Origin: Eleginops maclovinus
Taxonomy: Eukaryota; Chordata; Actinopteri; Perciformes; Eleginopidae
NCBI RefSeq assembly: GCF_036324505.1
Contig: NC_086349.1
Span: forward strand, 19,424,247-19,488,246
DNA length: 64,000 nt
Direction of reading: 5' to 3'
Part shown: positions 1-13,178 of the stretch, one piece after another
Position numbering within the stretch: the stretch's first letter is position 1
Layout: each line of letters opens with the position of its first letter
Translations under genes and position numbers: made by a program
The notes under the pieces: generated by a model
The model's database searches: none
What the model saw: the letters and a program-made list of their open reading frames with translations, nothing else
What the model was told of the DNA's origin: nothing

Positions 1-3000
1 CACACATGCACTTCATCAGAGAAGCAAGAGCAAAATGAACATCAGACGCTGTAACGTCCTTAAACTCGACTGCAGTGTTCTTTTTGGGAAAAGTGGATCT
101 TATAATATACCGACAATAACTATGAAACACTGCAAAAGAACGCCAAGCCTCGCAGTATTCCTCAGAGGACGCTGTCAGTGCGAATGAGCTGTTATAACAG
201 GCCACAGGTTCAAGCCATTGATCACTTGGTGACATTACAGTGAATTGAGGCCAGAGCCACAAAATTGCAAGAAGTGCCATTCTGTGTTTAGTCGAGAGTT
301 TTGTAAATTCAGTTTGATTTATTCCTTTTCATTGCAGTTTGGAGGGGTTTGTTTGCTAAAGCTTGAAGCGTTTCATGACTGTCACGGTTACGGCTAAATG
401 ACACAGTATATTCAGTTAATCCAATAACTGTTTGGGTAACTTTGGATATAACTCTGATCAAGCAGTTCAGTTAAGGACGCTGTGAAAGTTCATAATGGAC
501 TTCCAGCTGTTTCTCCCTCCAGCATATTCAAGGAGGAAGTTAAGGCTGCGTGCCCTGATTTTAAAAGGAGAAGGATGGGAAATATTAGGCAAAAAGAATG
601 TAACATAACACATCTTGGACAAACTGTAATTGGCTCTGATTTTCTTGTGTATTCAGAAAAGGAAATAGCCACACATGCATCTCCTTTATTGTAATAGCAC
701 TCTGCTTCTTCCTATTGCCATAATAAGGCTGGTAATGTAATGAAGTGCGAGAAGCCATTTCTTCAAAGCTTAACCTTACTCAATATTTTACACGGAAAAC
801 AAATAATGGGTTTATAATTACGTTGGAGCAGGTCTTTTCTGAAAGAGGCGAGGGAAGCAAAACAGCTTTAGGCGAAACTATCCAAGCCTTTGTGACGGCC
901 TACATGGTGCTGTATTTGAAATTACAGAAATGATCGTACTAAAAATAGGCTGCGGACTCTTGCAACACAGGGATGCATTGGCAACTACAGGCTCACTTGT
1001 GAATCGTTGCTGTTGTGTGGCCTACAGTGTGTGATGTTTATTTGAAGCCAGGCAGGAAGCTATGATTAAATGAGCAGACTGGTGCACTTCTGCAGTCGTG
1101 TCCAGTTGCACTTACTCTTGCAGAAAGGCAGATTGATAAACTCTGAGTCAGCATTTTATGTGCTGGGTGTGCCGTCTGTCCGTTTCCTCCCTCACAACAG
1201 GAAACAGGCTGTCCTCATTGCAACACAGCCATAGGAAAAAGGGCACACATGTACAACATGCAAGGGGCACACACACAGTTCAACACACTGAGGCAAAGGG
1301 CAGTTTGGAGATGCTGACATGACCGTAAGACAGCGGTGTAAGGTTTGGTTTATGGAAGCAGCTGGTGGGAAGTCTTGATTCAGCCTCCAGAAATTCCCTT
1401 CTCTGTGGGCCAACGTGGGAGAAACCAATCTCGTATTTTGGGGAGGTCTTCCTGCTGAATGATACCTCCAACGAGACTTGTCATTTCATTCTATATTTAG
1501 AAGGCTTTGTCAATGCACCTGAAACAACGTCAGTAGCCAGTGTTTCTGTGCAGGGCAGGATAAAGACTGACTCCCTTCATCCTCAGTGTGATTGATTGTG
1601 CTTGGATAAGGCAGTAAAATGTGTAATTTACTCATTCATGAACAGAAAAATGAGCATTGTCTAGACTGAAAGCTAAACTCATTAACACTCCATCAATGCG
1701 CCTCTCTCTCATCCATACATTCTCAAAGAGCTGTTACACTTTGTCTTCACCTACTGTGTCGCAAGGTTATACTGAAAGTGTAGCAATTTACCTTAAATTC
1801 AATCAGTGCAGCTGCTAGTGGTTCAGGCTGAGCTCTATTGATTATGTTTCACTGAAAGAGGCAACTCATGCAAATTGCAGTACTGCAAGTTTTACAAATT
1901 CTCATGAAAAGGAGAAGATGAATGAAATGAAAGTACGCCTCTGTTGTCACCTGCAGCATTATCTTATCGAGCCAGTGGCTGAGACATCAAGTGCATAAAG
2001 TGATGAAGTTCCACTTGAATACCAGTGAATGAGTCTGTATGTCTGTTTTCTGTACAGTGTGAAAGTGTTGCAGTATGTGCCAAACTAACAAATGTAAGCA
2101 TGAACCGGATCAGGATCTCTGTACAGTAGCGAAGTAGTAGTAGTTTTAGGGAACGTTTTCCAGACGAGGAGCTGTCCAGGGTTCTGACCACTTCCTTCTT
2201 GTTTCCTCCTTCTCTGAGGATGCTCACTGCATTGCCGGGTGCAAGCAGCATTACAGACGGACATATCATTCAGCAAAACACTTTTGAATTATGGTTTTGG
2301 TCCAATCATTTCTTTCAGTGATGCATTGTATACACAGCAATCGATAGCTCCAGTAATTGCCATTGGATCTGGACTGCAGCATGTGTGTCAATGAATCTCA
2401 TCCTACCACTGCATTATATTGACCCAGCTCTAGTTTTCACCTCAACCTAATTCCACAGTGGTAATGGGGTTTGCTCTAACGAAAACACCAGCGCTATCAA
2501 GTTTGTTCAGGGCTTTTATGGAAGAAAGCTTTAAAGACCTTTGCCATTATTGCACACCTAATGAAGCAGATGTTTAGATAATGCAAGAGATTCTGGAGGT
2601 ACGTACACGGTTCACAGAAAAAACAACAACAACAATAAAGGTAACCAAGAATGATGAGGTAGGAGGATGAATACATCACAGCCCAACAGCGAATTAGACA
2701 CAGCCTTATATAACCTATTTCTCAACAAATGGCTGAACAGAACAACCCCTCTTTTGCAGCTACAGCTGTAATGGTATATTCAGTCACTGTTTTTCACCAT
2801 GAACACCTCATTGTTTCCTCCAGGTGAAAAATGAGAAAAAGTGACTAGGAGGCTCATACATTTTCAGCAGTAGCTTTATTGCCCCTTGGTGCTATGGTTC
2901 ACAGAACGGGCTACATTTTATTTCTCTGGTGTAAAGAGTACTTTCCTGGCTCTTGGATTGCCATTTACGGCTTTTATTTCTAAAAGTGCCCATAAAACTG

Positions 3001-3669
3001 CACCACAGACATGGAGAGCACATGAGTTATGCCATAATAACATACATGATTTCATTAAAAATAAATGTGTTTCACTAGGTACCGGGTCTTTTGAGTTTAA
3101 AGAACATTGCTCTAAAATATGTTCAGAAAAATGCCATATATACCTAATAGAATGATATCAATACTTTATTAAAGCCTTTGCAATATACAGAACTTTAATA
3201 AAACAGAGGAAATCATTCCTACAAGATATAAGAAGCACAGGTGTTACAGATAGCACTCACAATGTAAGCCGCAGCCATGAGCCAGCATGTACAACACGCA
3301 TGCAGTTATAGACAGACTCAGTAACTCCAAAAGACTTCAATCAAAGCCCAAAAATAACGTTTTTTTTTATCTGTAAAGGCATTGCAACAAGCACATACAC
3401 CCAGTGGAATATCAATGTCTAATTTTGTGAAAGTCATCTCAGTTGTAGTCACTTTTTATGATGCCAGATTGATTTGTTCAAAAGTGCTGCAGCCCCCATT
3501 GCCAGAAGTTTGCTGCTGTAATGAATTTGCTGAATCAAGGGATGGTGCTCAATGAGGCGTTTTGTTACCGTGCATGTCTTTAGCTGCACCACTGACGTAC
3601 TGTACTGCAGCAATTGAGTTTTTACCTGCTCAAAAAAAATCAATGAACCAGTGTTTTTCTGTCTTTCAG

Positions 3670-3699
3670 GTCTGAATGTGACTCTTCCAGAATGGTCAG
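3670..3699 (+). other. possible 30-nt microexon (speculative)
   Basis: A pyrimidine-rich acceptor (TTTCTGTCTTTCAG) is followed after exactly 30 bases by a consensus donor (CAG|GTATGT). Of the three frames one has an immediate stop and two are open. The length is a multiple of three. There is no neighbouring exon to join it to, so chance pairing of splice sites is quite likely. Confidence 0.12.
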
Positions 3700-5529
3700 G
3701 TATGTCAATCCTCCTCCTTCTTCTGCTCAGGATTGTACATCTGCCCGAGTTTCATGATTATTCTTTCATAAAACACTTCACGATACAGTGCCTTATATAC
3801 TAGTGTTATATATGTCGTGTGAAAAGCCAAATATCCATCATGGGCCTAGCCAGATTGAGCAGCTTTCCTCTGTGTGAAGGATTGAGGCAGCCCTGGTGTG
3901 CTGCATGTTACTGGTGTTAGTGAAGATCACCGTCAGTAGGAAATGATGAAATTTTATGTCAAGCGCAGTCAAGGTCACATTCCACTTGCTTGTTCGCTGT
4001 GTGAACCTTAGTGGCTTTAGATTTGTAGGGTTGTCTCTGCGGAGGTAAGATGTGGGCTGATTTAAAACTGTAACGTGAATCCATCACTGCTGTGAACACA
4101 GCTGAGAAATATGGCTTGCATGTAGAGAGTAAATGGGTTGCTGTCAGTGGTAAACACTCTCCTTATCTGCAGCTTCTCTTTTTAGGGATGCCTCGCTGTG
4201 GGATCCCTCCAGCCCCTTGCTCTGCATCTGTAGACCCACAAAAGTCTCGTCAAGTTTAGCGGAGTGTAGCTGAGCGCATCCCCTGTTTTAGTGAAAACAT
4301 TTCCTGGCCATGTCTGTTCCTTTTCTTTGGTCTTCGACTGTCTGTTTTCCCCAGGCCCCTTTCCTTCTGCTCTAAATGTCCTACTACAAATTTGAAGCAA
4401 ATCCAGTGGGCCACAGCCTGGAAATGCGTGCCAGTCTTGGTGTTCATATCATCACAGTAACAGTGTTTGTGCATGCGAGAGCGAGGGATGTGCATGTGAA
4501 GTTTGACTGCCACTCAGTGGCATCCCCACTGACAGCAGTGCTCCAAAGGAAATATGAAATCCTTGTAGGTTATATTATAATATATTTTAAACTTTATAAA
4601 TGTGTTGAAAAATAAATTTGATTTTTTGTTTAAAGGTTGTTAAAGTTAAGCTATATTCATTTGACATTTTACTGTCAAGCTTGAGTTCCTGGCTAGAAGT
4701 AGTTTTAGCTACAAACCTTTCTCTGATGAAAATACTTCTGGAAATAAGAGATATTTTTCTTGAATAATAATCCAATCGGTGATCCTTTTGTGAAGACTTG
4801 TTGTTTCACATTTTGATCTTTAAACAAAAGCATTTCTGTACACAGCAAGAAGTCAATTTCTCATCCATCACAGGCGTTTATCCTCACTCGCCGAATAACT
4901 CATTTCCAAGTGGCAAAGGTACTAGGTAACTGATCCAAAGAAAAATCATGTTAGTTGAAATGCTTTCACCTTGAAACCTGAAATATTTCTGTTAGGCGTT
5001 CTATGTCTGGCACTGTCCAATGTGCAGTCTACTGATATACTTATAATACTCTCCTTTATCCCCCAGTCGAGTGTAATGAACATTAACCGAGGGTGTTTTC
5101 CATAATAAATCAGATGTTATCATCATTTTCCATATCTTTCTAGTTCTGTTGCTGATGGTAGAAGTCTAAATGTATAGCAGTGAAAATAAAAATACACGAC
5201 GAGTCTTCAGAGACAAACAATCCCTTCTCCCCAAACTGATGATTTGATGTGGTTGGAAACCTCCCAAATGGCAGCAGCCCTCTGCATATCGTTCTTGGTT
5301 GTGAATTTGGCCACGGTTTCCAGTCTCTCCTTCATTAATATGAAGCCCGAGAGCCAAGACGGTTATCCTGCTGCTGTATAAGCGAGGTTCGATCTTGCAC
5401 AACTCTACCAACACGTTTTCGATCATGCTGCTTGTTTGGCAGCTGCGTACAAGAGTTGGATCCAAAAGCCATGATATTTCTGTATTAAAGCGATTGCAGA
5501 CTTTTGCGCAGCTTTGAGCTGTAGTCGTG

Positions 5530-5600
5530 ATGCCAATGATCCTGCAAATTAGAGAGAAGCTTCAGGAGCAGCTCATCTCGCTCTGTCAGGAGAAATGTTG
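5530..5600 (+). CDS. possible additional first coding exon (speculative)
   Basis: ATG at 5530 opens 23 codons (MPMILQIREKLQEQL...) and runs to a GTGAGA donor at 5601, leaving a phase-2 end (TG). That is the phase needed to join the IQSEC common exon at 63743. An in-frame TGA lies at 5515 and the ATG has G at -3. The peptide looks helical and charged. I do not recognise it, and short phase-compatible ATG-to-donor runs occur by chance in 60 kb, so this is only a candidate. Confidence 0.18.
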
Positions 5601-8600
5601 GTGAGACTGCAGGAATGTTTTCGCCTCATCTCTCTCAAGTCAGCAGTACTGGACCTGAACATGATTACACTTGATGACCAGTGTGTTTGATACGGAACTG
5701 GCAGTGATTGTGAAACAGTTCATACAATTATGTGTGATTGGATAATAAACGAGGGGGATAATAAATGTTTGGACGAATTAATCCATCATTGAGCAGACCA
5801 AATTTAAGGGCAGTAAATCAAAAAGACATTTCATAATTGGACAATGAAAGCGTGTAGATTAAAAGCCTTTACAAATGATTCAGTTCAATATTAAAATAAA
5901 ATGAATCTCTTAGATAAATGTAACACCTCTTACAGGTGAGATGTAAGGGACATTTGTTTTGTATCGTCTTGAGTGCAGATCAAACAGGTGCATTGCCGTT
6001 TGAGTGATCCTACACATTCTACATGATGGGCAGATTTGTTCTAATCTGTCCTCTATACATGAATAAATACAGATCCTTCTCCAACTCTGTGTTATGTAGT
6101 TAAATATGGAAGCAAAGAAAGGTTTTAAGAATCTGAATTCATTAAGCTAAGGTGTTTAATGGCAGCCACTGAAGTCTTAATGTTAAAAATACAAGAGAAT
6201 GTATTGCAATATGCACCTATTTTAAATTTGCACCATAGTTTCAAGTTGCGCACTGTTGAAAAACTGTCTTCGCCCTGATTGAGCTCCACTACACTAATGC
6301 TTTCCCGATGGATATGGTATCTCTGTGTAAATATTCAGACGCATCTCTTCTTAAAGTGAAGCAGCAGCCAGTTTGAAATCACTGTGACCGTTTCTGAGAA
6401 CCAGTCACACGATTCTTCTTGGCTCCGTGTTTCCTTTTGTATCAGAGCTCAAAGCTGTTTAAAGTCACTAGCACTGCCAACACTCTGCTGACAACACACA
6501 GCAGACTTACAGTCACTTACATCTCTTACCCCGTTAATATGCCACACCATGGCACAAGTCAGCCTGGCTGTTTAAAATGTTGTGTGTTACATGGCCTGGT
6601 AGATTTCATTATCATTAATAATGGAAGAGCCAGTGAACTTGGCACAGGTGCTATAAATAAATAAGACCTGCTCCCGAAAGTCTGCTTTCCACTGGTTTGA
6701 AAAAGTGTGTGTGGAGGGAGATTGACTCTGACGGTGATGAGGGGATTATTCTCATACACACTCCCCGGCTAATGAGAGGGGAATAACAACCTGGCGGTGT
6801 TTAATTGGTGCTGTTCTGTAATCAGAATGGACGGCTTCATTCAGATGTGATTAGAACCTGGGTGAGATGAGCAGGCTGGCCCTCAGAGTGACCTGCTCTT
6901 ATTGGATTGTTCTTCAGTCTGATGGTGAGATGTTCTCTCCACCACTTTCATGCTGCACTCATTCATAAACCCCGGACTATGACAAAATCCTTCAGTGGAG
7001 GAGCAGCCCAACATTTTAAAGCACCAATTGCAATGGGGGAGCTGGCTTATTGTGATGGATTGAAGCTGTTTAATTGGCAGTGTCTCAGAACAGAAGCTAA
7101 TTGAAATTTAAAATTGTATTCGCTGGAACGACATGTCCATGACTGGGAGTTCTCAGCGGTGCACATTCTGTCTCTTCATGCCTCAGTGGCGGTGACAGAC
7201 GAGTGTTGAGACATTATCTTTCTGGGCTCTCCCTCTGTTGCATTCTCATGTGCACGTTATCTCAGAAACGCCTTGAGGGAATTTCTTCAAATTTATAACA
7301 AATGTTTACTTGGCCTCAAGAATGAACTGATTATAATGTGGTGATCAAAGATAAAGATCCCTGTGACCTCGCAAATCCAGATAACTTAAGAATTCATACA
7401 CTCTTTATGATATATTTACACAAATGTCCAATAGGATAACATTAGGAAGTCATGACATTAAAGACAGACATGGATGTAAAGTGCAACTTCACTGGTTGAC
7501 AAAAGCATAGTACTGTGAGGCGGTTATTGTAGTTTTGTTCAACATGTTTGTTCAGAAGCAAACAAATGCCCGAGTAGGTTACCAGAGGGCTGCAGTATAG
7601 TGAGTTACTGAAGGTATCTGGAGCAACGCCTCGACAGGGTCTGCTGCTTTTATTTGCCTGTAATTCTCCACAGAGTGTTGGAGAAACAGAGAGGCGGCGA
7701 TTATAAAGCCCCCCCCCCCACCCCACCCTCATTGTAGAGATGACAATGAAGAGAATAAAGCTTCGCTGGGCTGTTGTGCAGGTCAACACCCCTCACAAAG
7801 TGTGTGTCTCCAAACAACACCAGTAAGCAAAGCGGTCCCAATCAATTTAAACAATCATTCATCTTGCTGTGGAATCTAATGTCAAAGATGTGTGGGTTCA
7901 TTTACAAAACAGATTGCCTAAGGAATTAACATAAATGGGAGCAAAGAGACTGCACTCTTGCAACGTCTTTTGCTGCTAACGAATGAGGCTTCCACTGAAA
8001 TAGCGATGGAGCTGCAGTTTTCTATCTGCAGGCATGTAATTTCTCTAAAACAGCCCAATTTGTGGACTAAACTGTGCCTAATGTTGTCAGAAATCGAACC
8101 CAGAAAGAACGTGTCAGTCATCCGATGCACTGACAGTACAGTAGGTGTCAGGGCAGCTGATCTCAGTCTGCAGGGAGGAGAGGTGATCGGGCTGTTCTTC
8201 AAGGCCGGTCTATCTCTCTGCAGGTACCGCACTAACCGACTGCTTCTCTCCTTCGCCATCTCTTGTTGCCATGGAGAGTGATGATCAACAAGGACATCAA
8301 GCCTGCTTGTGTTTGTCCATTTGGACTGAGCAAACTGGATTTCAGGCTTTAATCAGGGCATTGTTCTAAAAGCCTTTTCTCAGGAACAATTAAACAAAAC
8401 ACAGCATTCAGTGTATGGAAAAAGAAAGCCAATAATGGACATTGTTTTTGGAGTCTCAGAACATCCCTCCAGGGCTGGGAGCTGCCACTGTTATGAATTG
8501 TTGGTGTGTGTGCATCAGTCATTGCGCTGACAGGCCCGCAACCACGTCAGTGTTCGGCTCTGCAGCACTATCACAGGAACTATTAGAAGATAGAAATAAA

Positions 8601-9756
8601 AGTCTGATTTATTCGAGGTTCACAGCTCCCAACTCCACCAGAGCAGAACATTAGCATTTCTTAAATTAATAATTCATTTTACAGAAACAGCAGAAAATGG
8701 CAGCAACCATGACACAATTAGCCGTGATATTACTCCGGCCCTCAGTGTAGGATTTCTCCTTTAGATCATTAGAACTAGCCGTGTTTAAGAATAGAGGATG
8801 CTTGTATATTTCGGTACAAATGCTTTGACAAATTGCACGTCTGGGAATTAATATGGCATTTGGATGATATGCTTTCATCGGACTGGTATTTACGCAATTA
8901 TTGCTTTTACACAATGTATTTTTCTAAATCAAATTAGCTTTGGCTATCCGTATATATGCTTGACAGCTGTTTGCACTGAGCCAGATGTTGGCTTAATGTT
9001 TTTGATGGAGACCTCACACCCTGAGAGAGATGGGTTGGCTGTTGATTTTTGACTGCCACTTTTATGCCTGAGCAACGTGCCTGCTCTGTCTGAGACACCC
9101 TGCCAAGCTCAGTGAACAGATGAGAGAGAAACGCCTCTGTGGTATTGGCATCCAGTGGAAAGAAATGAGAAATGTCTGATATGATCAGTAGAGGACAAAA
9201 ACTGCCTTAACTGCAGTTCACTGAGCCTCACAGACAAACAACTACAAAGAATCCTACCCCATGAAACCTTTTGTTGTCTTTGATAACCCGGCTTTCTCTC
9301 TTTTTTTCTCTTTGTTGTGACATGTTCACAGTTTCACCATTAATGTGATCATTTTGTGTTCTTCTAAAGTATGCTCATTGCCAAAAATAAATACAACAGG
9401 TATCTGACAAGTAAAGTATATAGTATTATATTTCATGTGGAATATAATTGTGCAAAATATATTCTATAGTAGGATTCAGGTAAACAAAGTCCTTTAGATT
9501 ATTACAAAGAAGTGTACAACCTAATAAAGTACAGCTGCAAAGTGCACTTTATTGCATTAGTGATGCATCTCTTAAGAGTAGTGTTGATATATCAAAAATA
9601 ACTCAAAAAAATGCGCCATCTTTCAAGAGTTGTCACCTATAATATGAAATGTATATTACATGAGTTGCAGTCATTGGTCAAAACCATGCAAACACTCATC
9701 CTGTCTTTTAAAGTTGTTTATTTTAGTATTGCACAAACTTCATTTTGTAATATAAG

Positions 9757-10529
9757 TAGGGTTGTAAAGGGGTGGAAAATGTCAGGTACATTTCCGGTTA
9801 ATTTCCATGGGAAGTTAAGCTGGGGAATTTTGGAAATATTCCATATTGGAAACTTTCCCTGGGAATTTATGGGAACTAACTGGGAATTGATGCAATGGCA
9901 TAAACATATATATATAAATAGTTAGGCTAGCTAAAGAACTGGAATGATCTTCAAAACATCTTGCAGGAGGCAGATAAAAACAGCATCACATTTGAGGTAG
10001 CTAGCATCTTTATAAGAGTGCCTCATAGATGGTAAATGAAGTGACGCTAGCTATGGCTTATTTAGCATTTAAGTTCTCAGCTAGCTATCGATGAATACAT
10101 TTGTATGTGATATTTGCAATTTAAACATAAAATAAATAGATTACCCCATAATATCATCACACCTTACTTCACTTTGTGTAGTCCACAGGCTTCAATAGTC
10201 TTGTGCTTTGGGCTCAAAAGTGTGGTCCAGTCTTTTAGGAATCATATGTGCATGTGATGGAGTAATGCACAGTGCCTGTAGGGGGTGTGGTCTCAATAGC
10301 CATGCAGTAAGCAGTGTGCATGTGATTGAGGAGTGACATGGATATACTTGAATGGCATCTGTTTGTTTTAGTCACGATTATGCTAAAATATACTTTCCCC
10401 AACTATATTTAAGTCCCCTATGAAGAGCCAACCTTCAATTTAAATAATTCCAAGTTCATTCCCTTAAATTCCCGTTAATTCCCATGGAAAGTTTCCATCT
10501 TTGAAAATTCCCGGGATTTTGTAACCCTA
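9757..10529. mobile_element. 773-bp non-autonomous hAT-type element (MITE)
   Basis: The termini are inverted repeats: TAGGGTTGTAAA at the left and TTTGTAACCCTA at the right (one mismatch in 12). They are flanked by an exact 8-bp direct repeat AATATAAG at 9749-9756 and 10530-10537, the target duplication size typical of hAT elements. Inside the ends, GGGAATT/AATTCCC motifs recur in opposite orientations: GGGAATT-type near the left end and AATTCCC-type near the right. No transposase-like frame is present, so it would depend on a transposase made elsewhere. Assignment to hAT rests on the 8-bp duplication and overall form, not on a database match. Confidence 0.85.
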
Positions 10530-10908
10530 AATATAAGTGATATTGTGTGTTGTGGTGTGTATTCTGGTGTTTATGAGTTTGATACCGATCCTGTTTCAAG
10601 CGCTCTATCTTGTCATTTTCCTGTGAAGACTGCAGTGATACTAAGAGGCAGATGTAATACAGAATTCCATATAACCCGGTTTGCTAAATGACAGAAATAT
10701 GATGTACTGCTGCTCTTAAATAGTCTGTGGAAATGAAGTACACAGAGGTACAAGTAGGAAAGTCACAAACTCCCTGGGGAAATCCTCTGTGGGGGAAATG
10801 GATGATTTTAATGCAGAGCAGTCGTATACCATGTACCAAGGTTTCTTTTACATCTGCCCTTCCATGTCAGCACTCTGAGATGTGTGTTTTGTTGATCCCC
10901 CCCTTTAG

Positions 10909-11021
10909 GAGACATGCCTCCCTACCGGTCGAAGTCAATGAAAATCCCCAGAGGTCGGTGTCTACAGGCTGCAGAAGAGTCGCCCCCTGCCGTAAATGGA
11001 AGTCGGCTTCCTTTGGGTACA
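10909..11021 (+). CDS. possible coding exon of unknown gene
   Basis: A pyrimidine-rich acceptor (GATCCCCCCCTTTAG) precedes 113 bases ending at a GTAAGA donor (11022). The open frame includes ATG 10914 and reads MPPYRSKSMKIPRG... and AAEESPPAVNGSRLPLGT at its end. The CpG content and codon use are more exon-like than the flanks. Its 3' end is phase 0, so it cannot splice directly to the phase-2 IQSEC exon at 63743 without another exon between. I do not recognise the peptide. It may be an exon of an upstream or overlapping transcript, or chance. Confidence 0.3.
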
Positions 11022-11257
11022 GTAAGATGTTTGTTGTTTCAGCACCATGGCAGAGCAGTATTTCTGGAGTCTTGCTCTCTCCCTGTTAGCATCTGAAAGT
11101 CATCACAGTTCATATCGATGCCTGGGTAATTAGCCTTTGTGTGGCAGATAAATTGGTCCTGACAGCTTGAAAACGTTGCTGTGCCCTAATGTTTGAGTCT
11201 TTGCAGCTGTTCTCCAGTCATCAGCTTCCTATGACACAGCAGTTTCAGTGCTACTGG

Positions 11258-11292
11258 TCCTGATGTGCACGATGAACTCCTGATGTGCACGA
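11258..11292. repeat. short direct duplication, 20-bp period
   Basis: The 15-mer TCCTGATGTGCACGA occurs at 11258-11272 and again at 11278-11292, a local tandem duplication of about 20 bp. Confidence 0.8.
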
Positions 11293-12592
11293 GGAGATCA
11301 TCATGTTAAGGCTTAATGAAGGGAGATGCCTGAGTATATGAGCTTTCATCGCTGCTCAGCCATTAGCCTGTGCCGACAAGGAGAGATGAGTGCTGCATCA
11401 GTAGGACAGACTTAGAAAAAAAAAGTGAGACTTTCAGAAACGCCTCCTAGTGCTGTGTTTCATCATCAAAAAGCAATGTGAGCCTAATCCATAGCCCACT
11501 TTTGGCTCATGTTCAGCCCAAAAATAAATCCCAGTGCATGGTGGGACAGTGCCCTATTTTCAAAGAGCTGTGTTACAACTTTTTTGATGAGTAGGAACAT
11601 CTGAGGTTTGTTTTTAGACTTTGGTGATGCTGCAGGAAGGAGGAACTATTTCTCGCTGATTAACACCTCGCGTATTGTCTCTGATTGTCCCTGTGTGATT
11701 GTTGCTGTGTAAGTAATCTTCAAGCACAGCTGAAGACTAATAGGTTTAATGGATCATGACTGTAAACAAGATGAAGGCTGTGATCAGAGGTTGATTGTTT
11801 TCCTCTCAGGCTCAGCAGCAGCATTTGCTTGTGTTTGCGCTCACAGAGGCACATTTTAAATGAGCCTCTAATTCTGAAATGATGACAGTCAAACACCCTG
11901 TAATTTTGGCTTTGCTGATTTATATCAGGTGATTGCTATAATGTTTTCCCAGAACTAATCTTTAAGATATGATAAATTCTTTTGAGTATTGTTTTTTTAT
12001 TCTGTTGTAGACAATGTAGTCCTTCTCACTCGTGTCAATGAATGTGAGTGGGCGGCACAAACTCTGAATGTGTGCCCTCGACACATTTGTCAAGCCTCAC
12101 AATCACACACACAACATGTGAAATGACAAGAGAGACTGTGAATGCTGTATGAATCAATCTGAAAACAACATTTATCATAAAGGCCTTGCTCTGTCATGGT
12201 TGACTTGTTGTTATGAATTATTTCCTTCAAACAGGAACATCACTTTACATGAAGTGACAAAGGTCCTGGGCCAGATCTGAATCCAGGATGTTGCAGCTTT
12301 GTCTGTGGAGCAGTGAGTCACATTTTATCTGAAAAGGAATGTGAGAGAAATAGCTGGGTAATCACTCTCCATCGCAGCAGTGCCTCTGCGAGAGGCTCTC
12401 AGTGAGTGATTTATCTTTGTTGTATATTCTGACTGTGTTTGTGGGGCATTAGAGGAAAGAGAGCACGTGAAATATTAATTATCTAGCCTCATGTGAGCTG
12501 CTGTGCTGAGCCCTCCAGTACGCTGAATCAATTCCACTTGTTTTAGATGTTTTGAGTTATCATATTGGAAAAGTTTAAAGAAAACCTTCATC

Positions 12593-12704
12593 ATGGGAAG
12601 TGTTTGTAGTTGTAGCGTTATGCAGCAGAAATACAACGTGCCTAACGCCAGAACCGGAGCGGTCTCTGGGGACCACCGATCACATTCAGAGTGGCTTCTA
12701 GACG
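12593..12704 (+). CDS. possible small coding exon (speculative)
   Basis: ATG 12593 (A at -3, G at +4) opens MGSVCSCSVMQQKYNV..., 37 codons plus one base before a weak donor (G|GTAATA). The start with Gly2 and nearby cysteines would suit N-myristoylation and palmitoylation if it were translated. There is no clear acceptor, no partner exon and the phase (1) does not match the IQSEC exon at 63743. Chance is a serious alternative. Confidence 0.15.
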
Positions 12705-13178
12705 GTAATAGCAGAAAGATTCCTCAGGGATTTATTTGAATTGTTGCTTTTGCTATGTGTTTTTCTTTCCCTCTTCATTTATTACTCTGTACATTTTCTT
12801 TCATGCAGCCTGCCTCTATTCTCTCTGCCCCCTGGCCTAACGACAAAGAAGCCGCATGCATTTCATCAGATGTAAGGATGCACAACCGCTTAGATGTGAT
12901 GGCTTATTTCCAAAGCCTGAGTGTGCATATTTGAGTCAATGTAGTTAACTAATGATGTCGTCCTTGGAGCACTTGTTGTGGTGATTCTGCCACAGACATA
13001 TGGTCTTTTTTTTATATGGTCCCGGGGAAAGCCTCTCTTGGAGATATACTGCAGTTCCAGAGAAGAGATACTTAAATTTAAAAGGAAAGTTTTTGCAATG
13101 TCTTTTTGTGTAGCCAGGTTTTAATCAAGCACAAACTCCATAAAAGCAGCTTTTAGGGATTGGAAAAGCTTCATTTAA

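Larger units (their letters stand above)
1..9756. other. non-coding stretch upstream of the first MITE
   Basis: No convincing gene is visible in this AT-rich stretch. Open reading frames are short, lack family motifs and show no consistent splice pattern. Two weak exon-like patches are listed separately (3670-3699 and 5530-5600). The segment at about 6770-7110 is rich in TAATTG/TTAATTG-type motifs and reads like a conserved non-coding element, but that cannot be tested without another genome. A C-rich run lies near 7710. Whether this DNA is intergenic or lies inside a still longer 5' intron of the IQSEC gene cannot be decided from the window. Confidence 0.6.

Noticed and set aside
5166..5465. 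99-codon frame on the - strand with locally protein-like segments
   Set aside because: Reads plausible in short pieces in two different frames, but no family match, splice sites or conserved motif could be named; at most an old decayed sequence.
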